Part shown: one piece after another, positions 57,941 to 64,000 of the stretch
Numbering within the stretch: position 1 is the first letter of the stretch
How the letters are laid out: the number at the start of each line of letters is the position of its first letter
Source of the DNA: Xenorhabdus yunnanensis
Lineage (GTDB): Bacteria > Pseudomonadota > Gammaproteobacteria > Enterobacterales > Enterobacteriaceae
DNA length: 64,000 nucleotides
Direction of reading: 5' to 3'
Assembly: GCF_028598805.1 (NCBI RefSeq)
Contig: NZ_JAQRFI010000015.1
Coordinates: forward strand, 1 to 64,000
The notes under the pieces: model-generated
Seen by the model: only the letters and a program-made list of their open reading frames with translations
Told to the model about the DNA's origin: nothing
The model's database searches: none
Program-made: the position numbers and the translations under genes

Positions 57941-59206
57941 TTAACTCAAGCCAAGACCATGTCGGCCAATGGAAGTTAATTCGGCGGAAATAAAACGGTT
58001 TTTCCAGTTCTTTTCATAGTTTTCTCGGGGGAAATCAGCCGGAGATGTGCCATCTTCAAGCGATTTTGCCACCTTATGCGCATAAGCAAGATTTCTGTCA
58101 CACAGAGGGGCAGCAGGGATATACATCACATTTCCCCAGCCTTGCTGATTTTTCACAGGTGCAACAGAATGGATAAGATCACAGTGCCACCAGACAGAAT
58201 CACCCGCCTGTAAAGAGGGGATGCTGCATAGCCCATTAATGAGATGAGGATGCCATTTCTCCAGAGTTGGTAACGCATTACCGGGAGCTACGCCACAAAG
58301 TTCATCGTCAGGTACATCATTTAGTAAAGGTCGTAACAGCAGATAAGCCATTGCTTCTGGCACGGGAACGACATGTAACAGTCCCTGATTGAGTGCCATA
58401 TCTGATAGCGCCGTCCAGCCTTGAAAGGTGCGAAAAACAGAGCATCGGGTTACATTATCCAGCTCGTATTCATTTATCTCTGGACGATACGCCGCATCCC
58501 AAGGATCGTATTCTGCAAATTGATTATTGAAAATATGTCTGAACACTTTTTGGTAAGCAGGATGTAACCAACGTTCTAAAGCACCAGAATCAGTATGGGC
58601 ACCAAGCCCTTTGGATGTTGTGCCCGGTGGCCTGCGGCGAATGCGATCAGGGTAAATAATGCTGGTATCAGGATCAAACCAACGTGAGCCATCTGATGAT
58701 TCAAATTTCCACAGACGATTGAGAAAAGATTGTACCTGCGCGATTTCTTTACTTTGTCGGGCCTGCATCTGTGCTTGAGACCAGTAAATGGGATAAATTT
58801 CCGGACGAGAGGCTTCAAGGTTGCCAAAATAGTTATCACCAGTGCCTTGATAAACGGCATCAAAATTATTGATCTCAAGGTAGTCAAGCATGGATTTGTC
58901 CCATGCAAGTGCGGTATCTCGGGGGAAATTTCCTCTGACAACTAAACATCCTCGACGTTTAATCTTTTGTATCGTTGCTGCTGTGACTCGATTTTTTGCC
59001 AAATCATATAAGTGGATTTCAGGCCAAGCGCTGCCTGTATTCTTTTCATCTTCCCGAGCCGCTGCGAGCTCTTGTTCTATTTTATCGCAAACTTGTTTGA
59101 ACAAACCTTCGACATTACCAATTTGCTTGCGCATGGCTTGTTTCATTTGACGGATATTCTGGCGGTAATTATCAGGAAAGCTGGGAGAGATAAAAGATGT
59201 GTCCAT
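57941..59206 (-). CDS. ybiU: YbiU-like DUF1479 protein (Fe(II)/2OG-dioxygenase-like)
   Basis: 421 residues, the length of E. coli YbiU. LGAHTDSGALERW supplies the HxD metal pair and WHCDLIHSVAPV the distal histidine of a 2-oxoglutarate oxygenase jelly roll. The substrate is unknown. The N-terminal 60 residues are a helical, charged segment. Stand-alone gene between glk and the RES module. Confidence 0.85.
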   Translation of the reverse strand: MDTSFISPSFPDNYRQNIRQMKQAMRKQIGNVEGLFKQVCDKIEQELAAAREDEKNTGSAWPEIHLYDLAKNRVTAATIQKIKRRGCLVVRGNFPRDTALAWDKSMLDYLEINNFDAVYQGTGDNYFGNLEASRPEIYPIYWSQAQMQARQSKEIAQVQSFLNRLWKFESSDGSRWFDPDTSIIYPDRIRRRPPGTTSKGLGAHTDSGALERWLHPAYQKVFRHIFNNQFAEYDPWDAAYRPEINEYELDNVTRCSVFRTFQGWTALSDMALNQGLLHVVPVPEAMAYLLLRPLLNDVPDDELCGVAPGNALPTLEKWHPHLINGLCSIPSLQAGDSVWWHCDLIHSVAPVKNQQGWGNVMYIPAAPLCDRNLAYAHKVAKSLEDGTSPADFPRENYEKNWKNRFISAELTSIGRHGLGLS

Positions 59207-59342
59207 AGCAGATCCTATTTGTTCATCATGATTGGTGTAGTTTTTAAAGTGTTTATTTTTAAGACTGTTTATTTTTTAAAACTATTTACTTTTTGGTGTA
59301 ACAGGCTCGAACCGTGGTTATCACTTTTTTAGGGGGCAGGAA

Positions 59343-59981
59343 TTAAATAATTTCTTGATTGTTATAGGTTATAAGACCCATTTCATCTGCCAGTAAATCC
59401 ACGGCTTTTATAACTTGATTAGATGACCAGAGCGGTTGTGATTCAATGGATATTGTCAGTTCGTTTTGTTTAAGTCGATCACCGAATAGCATTATCGCTT
59501 TATCACCATGTTGCTTTGACGCCCAGGTTATCGCTTGAGCTGATGGATTATCTCGGTGGATCTGGCTCGCGAGTTCTTGGGTGTGGGGATAGCTTTCGGC
59601 ATCGGAAAGCAAAACATCTTTTGGCTCGTAGCCCCACTTTCGTAATACCCGCATATTAATATCTACAGTGATGAGATTGATATTAGGAATTAATTGGCTG
59701 TAGACAAGTTTATCTAATTTACCCAGATCGAAAGGCATATTATTACTTCCTGTCGGCACGTCATGATAAAGGGTTTCCATCACCGCAACGGAAATATTTT
59801 CACCACCATAGATAGTGGGAATCAATTCATTTTGTGTATTTTTGCAGGGGCTGAATCTGGCGTTTCCTTTTCCCGGATTAAACTCAGCCCCTTTGTATGC
59901 CTGATGATGAATACGTTCAATCGGATTTTGGGCTTTCCAAATCCCCGTGTTTACGGATTTCCCATCGAGGAAATTATCCAT
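59343..59981 (-). CDS. RES-domain toxin (NAD+ phosphorylase family)
   Basis: 212 residues from the ATG at 59981, which overlaps the upstream stop by eight bases. NARFSPCKN (Arg), ENISVAVMETLYHDV (Glu) and a later Ser in the DNPSAQAITWASKQ region define the RES fold. RES toxins degrade NAD+ when free of antitoxin. The adjacent, coupled gene has the matching antitoxin domain. Confidence 0.87.
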   Translation of the reverse strand: MDNFLDGKSVNTGIWKAQNPIERIHHQAYKGAEFNPGKGNARFSPCKNTQNELIPTIYGGENISVAVMETLYHDVPTGSNNMPFDLGKLDKLVYSQLIPNINLITVDINMRVLRKWGYEPKDVLLSDAESYPHTQELASQIHRDNPSAQAITWASKQHGDKAIMLFGDRLKQNELTISIESQPLWSSNQVIKAVDLLADEMGLITYNNQEII

Positions 59982-60729
59982 GCAACGGCCCTTCTGCTTC
60001 CTGCTTTGCCGCATTTAAGACATCATTTGGGCGGTTTATCAAAACGTCTTTTGGCTTTTCTTCACCTAACCATGAGTTAGGTGTACTAAACCAAATTGCC
60101 ATGCCCCAACATGTTTTTTTTCCATCAAAAACTTCAATGATATTTTTGATGATGGGGATAGGTAATCCTCCTTCATCCAGAGCATATTGTGGATATAAAT
60201 CCTTTCCCTTAACTGAAAGGGCGAAGATTTTTTTAGCTTTTTTCCAGCGATTTGGTGTTGCACTGGGATTGAGCAGTGAAAAACCTGCCGACTGACTGAG
60301 TTCATACGCAGGGAGCCATTTTGATTCTTCGAGTATTGAATTTTTCAGTGATTCAATCCGATCTTTTCGGTTTGATGTTCTCCAGGAGTCTTTTTGGTTT
60401 TCTCCACTCAGGCCATTGGAATGAACATAAATTTCTGGATGGATCATATTAGGTGAAGAGTTGCTGGAAGAAGAGCTACGTTTTATGGAGGTAGCTGTAT
60501 TTAACGCGCTTAGCAGGGCAATGCGTAAATCCCTGACATCAAGATCTCCGGCTGCCTCTTCAGGTAATTCAACCAATAAAAAACGATCCGCTTCGTTAGG
60601 TGGGATTTCTGTGACATGAATATGCTCAATGTGTTCTTGTTGGCACGAAAGTACATCAAGAAGGGAAACGTAACCTAAGCTGAGCGTTTTTTCTTTTGCT
60701 CTGCTTTTTCTTGCTATCTTGAAATTCAC
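59974..60729 (-). CDS. Antitoxin partner of the RES toxin
   Basis: 251 residues from a GTG at 60729 with AAGGGG ahead; a TTG at 60780 exists but lies inside a degenerate ERIC repeat. The C-terminal half (WLPAYELSQSAGFSLLNPS, WKKAKKIFALSVKGKDLYPQYALD, CWGMAIWFSTPNSWLGEEKP) is the toxin-binding domain typical of RES antitoxins. The N-terminal half is separate, after a Ser-rich linker, and I do not recognise it; no Xre helix-turn-helix is obvious. Coupled to the toxin. Confidence 0.78.
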   Translation of the reverse strand: MNFKIARKSRAKEKTLSLGYVSLLDVLSCQQEHIEHIHVTEIPPNEADRFLLVELPEEAAGDLDVRDLRIALLSALNTATSIKRSSSSSNSSPNMIHPEIYVHSNGLSGENQKDSWRTSNRKDRIESLKNSILEESKWLPAYELSQSAGFSLLNPSATPNRWKKAKKIFALSVKGKDLYPQYALDEGGLPIPIIKNIIEVFDGKKTCWGMAIWFSTPNSWLGEEKPKDVLINRPNDVLNAAKQEAEGPLHG

Positions 60730-60761
60730 TCCAGGCCCCTTATCTGTATTTGCATAAGACG

Positions 60762-60856
60762 TATACCCATTATCTTTCAAGTTGTTATTTTATTGGCTAT
60801 GTTTTTGGGATTTGCTTCTTTGCCATCGCACTGCAACGTGAAATAGATAGGGTGTA
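60762..60856. repeat. Degenerate, shortened ERIC-like element
   Basis: TATACCCATTATCTTTCAAG at the left and ACGTGAAATAGATAGGGTGTA at the right resemble the ERIC ends, with a shortened, diverged middle (about 95 bases). It abuts the RES antitoxin gene and may supply part of its promoter. Confidence 0.6.
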
Positions 60857-61066
60857 GATATTGTTGATATGGTTTATATCAGTTACATAGCAGGGTCGCA
60901 CAAAATATAGACAATTGCAATATTTCCTACAACAAAACATTTTTGCTGATAACAATCAGGCGATGGTGGTGTATTTCGGTATCTTTGTGATTATCGCTTG
61001 ATTCTTATCCCTGATTCACCGGATAATCATTCGCCTCAAATTTTCTCACCATTTTTTCGTCTTGAA

Positions 61067-61082
61067 AGCCAAACGATTGCGT
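61067..61082. promoter_or_regulatory. PurR box 1 upstream of ghxP
   Basis: AGCCAAACGATTGCGT matches 13 of 16 positions of the palindrome ACGCAAACGTTTGCGT. 145 bases before the start. Confidence 0.6.
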
Positions 61083-61132
61083 AAATGAATGGCTGAACCA
61101 GTGAGTACAGCACGGAGTTTTTTTGTCCGGTG

Positions 61133-61148
61133 ACGTAATCGTTTTCGT
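61133..61148. promoter_or_regulatory. PurR box 2 upstream of ghxP
   Basis: ACGTAATCGTTTTCGT matches 14 of 16 positions of the PurR consensus ACGCAAACGTTTTCGT. Purine permeases of this type belong to the PurR regulon in E. coli. The remaining bases of 60857-61226 show no gene. Confidence 0.65.
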
Positions 61149-61226
61149 TAGGCTTTTGTCAGGTGAAGTGAGGGAGAAAAGCGGTAGATTTTAAAGCGAC
61201 ATATTCAACAAAAGCAGGGGAAAAAC

Positions 61227-62573
61227 ATGTCTGGTATGCAGGCACCTACTCAATGCAAACTCGATAGGTATTTTAAGATTACTGAACGCGGATCAACGGT
61301 ACGTCAGGAAATTCTCGCTGGATTAACGACATTTTTGGCGATGGTCTATTCCGTTATTGTGGTTCCGGGAATGCTTGGGCAAGCCGGATTTCCTCATACT
61401 GCTGTGTTTATTTCTGTTTGTTTAGTGACCGGTATTGGTTCGTTACTAATGGGATTGTGGGTGAATTTGCCAATGGCGATTGGCTGTGCGATCTCATTGA
61501 CGGCATTTACCGCGTTCAGTTTGGTATTGGGGCAGCAGGTAAATATTCCTGTGGCGCTCGGTGCGGTTTTCCTAATGGGATGCTTGTTTACGATAATTTC
61601 AGTGACGGGTGTGCGGGCGTGGATTTTGCGTAATATGCCAATGGGCATTGCACATGGAACAGGTATTGGCATCGGGTTGTTTTTATTGTTGATTGCAGCC
61701 AATGGTGTTGGTCTGGTGGTTAAGAATCCACATGTAGGCTTACCTGTTTCCTTTGGTTCACTGACTTCATTTCCCGTAGTGATGACGCTATTGGGTCTGG
61801 CGGGAATTATCGGTCTGGAACGGAAGAAAGTGCCGGGCGGTATTTTACTGATGATTATCGCGATTTCTATTATTGGCTTGATTTTTGATCCGGCCGTTAA
61901 ATATCAAGGATTTTTTAAGCTTCCCACGTTAGGGAAAGATGGCCTGTCCCTGATGTTCAGCATGGATATTATGGGTGCTTTGCAGCCTATGGTATTACCC
62001 AGTGTTCTGGCATTGGTAATGACAGCAATATTTGATGCGACGGGAACAATCCGGGCCGTAGCGGGGCAGGCGAATTTATTGGATAAGGGAGGCCAGATTA
62101 TTAATGGTGGCAAGGCACTGACCGCTGATTCTGTCAGCAGTATTTTTGCCGGAGCTATCGGCTCTTCCCCGGCCGCGGTTTATATTGAGTCCGCCGCAGG
62201 AACCGCAGCTGGTGGTAAGACGGGTTTAACTGCCTCCGTTGTTGGTATTTTGTTCCTGTTGATTTTGTTCTTGTCTCCGCTGTCATATCTGGTGCCTGCC
62301 TATGCTACGGCTCCCGCCTTGATGTATGTCGGGTTATTGATGCTGAGTAATGTGCGAAAGCTAAACTTTGATGATTTTGTTGATGCGATGTCAGGTTTAC
62401 TGTGTGCTGTATTTATCGTACTGACTTGTAATATCGTGACAGGCATTATGCTGGGCTTTAGTGCGCTGGTTGTTGGACGTATTTTTTCTGGTGAATGGCG
62501 TAAACTTAACATTGGTACGATTATTATTGCCATTGTATTAGTTGTATTTTATGCCGGAAATTGGGCCATCTGA
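61227..62573 (+). CDS. ghxP: Guanine/hypoxanthine permease (NCS2/AzgA family)
   Basis: Inner-membrane proton symporter for purine bases. 448 residues (E. coli GhxP 449), highly hydrophobic with about 12-14 segments. [20 protein letters not shown] opens the domain; [18 protein letters not shown] and the [15 protein letters not shown] segment are substrate-site features. Same neighbour (yjcE) as in E. coli. Two PurR boxes upstream. Confidence 0.92.
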   Translation: MSGMQAPTQCKLDRYFKITERGSTVRQEILAGLTTFLAMVYSVIVVPGMLGQAGFPHTAVFISVCLVTGIGSLLMGLWVNLPMAIGCAISLTAFTAFSLVLGQQVNIPVALGAVFLMGCLFTIISVTGVRAWILRNMPMGIAHGTGIGIGLFLLLIAANGVGLVVKNPHVGLPVSFGSLTSFPVVMTLLGLAGIIGLERKKVPGGILLMIIAISIIGLIFDPAVKYQGFFKLPTLGKDGLSLMFSMDIMGALQPMVLPSVLALVMTAIFDATGTIRAVAGQANLLDKGGQIINGGKALTADSVSSIFAGAIGSSPAAVYIESAAGTAAGGKTGLTASVVGILFLLILFLSPLSYLVPAYATAPALMYVGLLMLSNVRKLNFDDFVDAMSGLLCAVFIVLTCNIVTGIMLGFSALVVGRIFSGEWRKLNIGTIIIAIVLVVFYAGNWAI

Positions 62574-62584
62574 TTAAAATAGTG

Positions 62585-62616
62585 TGCGCAAACGATGGGG
62601 GTTTGCGCATTCTTTC
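62585..62616 (+). terminator. ghxP terminator
   Basis: TGCGCAAAC (62585-62593) with GTTTGCGCA (62601-62609), followed by TTCTTTCC. Good stem, weak T-tract. Confidence 0.7.
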
Positions 62617-62833
62617 CATCCTTATATACATCTAAAATGTGCTAATTTTTCAACACACTTTCGCCGATAAGTATAAAATATATAAATGGGTTGATGCTCA
62701 TTGATTCACAGTGTGATTGCTTTTTGATTTCCGTTAATAACTGCCATATTTATAGTTATTAGCGCTGTTATTAATGATAAAAAACAGTCACAATCTTTTT
62801 ATCGACGGATTTTTGGCAATTTGTAAGGGTAAC

Positions 62834-64000
62834 ATGGAAATATTCTTTACTATCTTGATCTTGATTTTGGTGGTGTCAGTTTCTGGAGTTCTTACTAAAA
62901 TGATTCCGTTCCGTGTCCCCTTGCCTATAGTGCAAATAGCAATGGGGGCTCTGCTGGCCTGGCCTCATTTTGGTTTACATGTTCATTTTGATCCTGAACT
63001 ATTCCTCGTTTTACTTATCCCCCCTTTGTTATTTGTTGATGGCTGGAAAACGCCGACTAGAGAGTTTTTCCAGCATGGACGTGAAATTGTCACTTTAGTT
63101 TTAGTGTTGGTATTGGTGACGGTCGTTGGCATTGGCTATTTGATCCATTGGTTATTGCCAAGTATCCCACTTATTGCTGCTTTTGCACTGGCGGCTGTAT
63201 TGTCACCAACGGATGCGGTGGCATTATCCTCGATTGTTGGAAAAGGACGCATTCCTAAAAATATGATGAGCGTGCTGGAAGGGGAAGCATTAATGAATGA
63301 TGCTTCTGGTCTGGTGGCTCTGAAATTCGCCGTGGCGATTGCCATGGGAACGATGGTTTTTACTGTCACTGGCGCAACGATAGAGTTTTTCAAGGTTGCG
63401 ATTGGTGGTTTGTTGTCGGGTATCGCTGTCACCTGGTTGTACAGTAAATCACTACGACTGATGAGTCGCTGGAGTGGGGATGATCCCGCAACTCAAATCA
63501 TGTTTATGATGTTGCTGCCGTTTGCCTCCTATATGATTGCTGAACATATCGGTGTATCAGGGATTCTGGCTGCGGTTGCAGCAGGTATGACTATCAGTAA
63601 GGCGGGCGTAATCCGCAATGCACCACTGGATATGCGTCTGCGTGCCGATAATGTATGGGGGATGTTGGCCTTTGTCTTCAATGGCCTTGTATTCATCATG
63701 CTGGGGCTGCAATTACCGGGTATCTGGGAAACATCTGTGTATGAGGCTGATATTGATCCACAAGTTGAAACTTGGATGCTGTTCGCTGCCGTTGGGATCA
63801 TTTATTGTGCACTGTTATTACTGCGATTCAGCTGGTTATGGCTGATGAAAAATACCAGCAAAGTGCTGATGAAGAAGAAACCAATTGAGTTTACTTCCTA
63901 TACTACCCGTGAGTTGTGGTTGGCTTCATTTGCTGGTGTTCGTGGTGCAATTACGTTGGCGGGTGCGCTGTCTGTGCCATTGTTGTTGCCGAGTGGTGAG
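62834..64000 (+). CDS. yjcE: Na+/H+ antiporter YjcE-like (CPA1), 5' part
   Basis: Starts MEIFFTILIL at 62834 after GTAAGGGT and stays open to the window end (389 codons; E. coli YjcE 549). Membrane segments with LAAVLSPTDAVALSSIVGKGRIP, LEGEALMNDASGLVAL (the ND pair of CPA1 antiporters) and the late FAGVRGAITLAGAL. Probably exports sodium against protons. The remaining C-terminal part is outside. Confidence 0.92.
   Translation, partial: MEIFFTILILILVVSVSGVLTKMIPFRVPLPIVQIAMGALLAWPHFGLHVHFDPELFLVLLIPPLLFVDGWKTPTREFFQHGREIVTLVLVLVLVTVVGIGYLIHWLLPSIPLIAAFALAAVLSPTDAVALSSIVGKGRIPKNMMSVLEGEALMNDASGLVALKFAVAIAMGTMVFTVTGATIEFFKVAIGGLLSGIAVTWLYSKSLRLMSRWSGDDPATQIMFMMLLPFASYMIAEHIGVSGILAAVAAGMTISKAGVIRNAPLDMRLRADNVWGMLAFVFNGLVFIMLGLQLPGIWETSVYEADIDPQVETWMLFAAVGIIYCALLLLRFSWLWLMKNTSKVLMKKKPIEFTSYTTRELWLASFAGVRGAITLAGALSVPLLLPSGE

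Overview
The window reads as a chromosome segment of an AT-rich enterobacterium of the Morganellaceae. Xenorhabdus or Photorhabdus fits best, judging by the close E. coli-like proteins, the ERIC repeat, a type I-E-like CRISPR remnant and the toxin linker style; the species is not proven by the sequence. The backbone follows the E. coli 90-92 minute order: end of an rrn operon, metA, aceBAK, iclR, lysC, pgi, ubiCA, plsB, dgkA, lexA, zur, dusA, qor, dnaB, alr, tyrB, uvrA, ssb, ghxP, yjcE. Accessory blocks interrupt it at several junctions.

1-20200 is core metabolism and regulation: 23S/5S rRNA ends, methionine entry (metA with met boxes), the glyoxylate bypass with an IclR operator, an edd-eda operon placed between aceK and iclR and carrying a perfect GntR palindrome, lysC without a visible lysine riboswitch, pgi, ubiquinone and phospholipid genes, and lexA with two SOS boxes. 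20200-24900 is a low-GC accessory zone with a DUF1266 membrane protein, a frameshifted membrane protein, a scrap of hsdR and a PD-(D/E)XK nuclease-like gene.

27171-43097, between qor and dnaB, is the most interesting part. It has the layout of a capsid-forming phage-inducible chromosomal island (cf-PICI): integrase, AlpA, a ribbon-helix-helix-like gene with shared operators, a P4-type primase-helicase, an iteron array, then HK97-type capsid, protease, portal, connectors, HNH, TerS and TerL, with no tail or lysis genes. Its cargo is a secreted polymorphic toxin with a DUF596-type immunity gene and an Mrr-like nuclease. A C4-type antisense RNA with a leader ORF controls a Ner-like gene at the right end. 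Candidate att repeats flank it. The portal gene carries an in-frame amber codon, so the island may be defective or sequence-erroneous there.

43258-64000 returns to the backbone (dnaB, alr, tyrB, uvrA, ssb, ghxP, yjcE) with insertions: a two-gene RNA ligase plus HD-polynucleotide kinase repair cassette, a DsbB-like/DUF5993 pair, a one-spacer CRISPR remnant, a broken lipoprotein gene, RelB/RelE, a truncated IS1, glk, ERIC elements, ybiU and a RES-type toxin-antitoxin pair. The window ends inside yjcE. All coordinates and motifs were read by eye; family assignments come from remembered family features and no database search was run.
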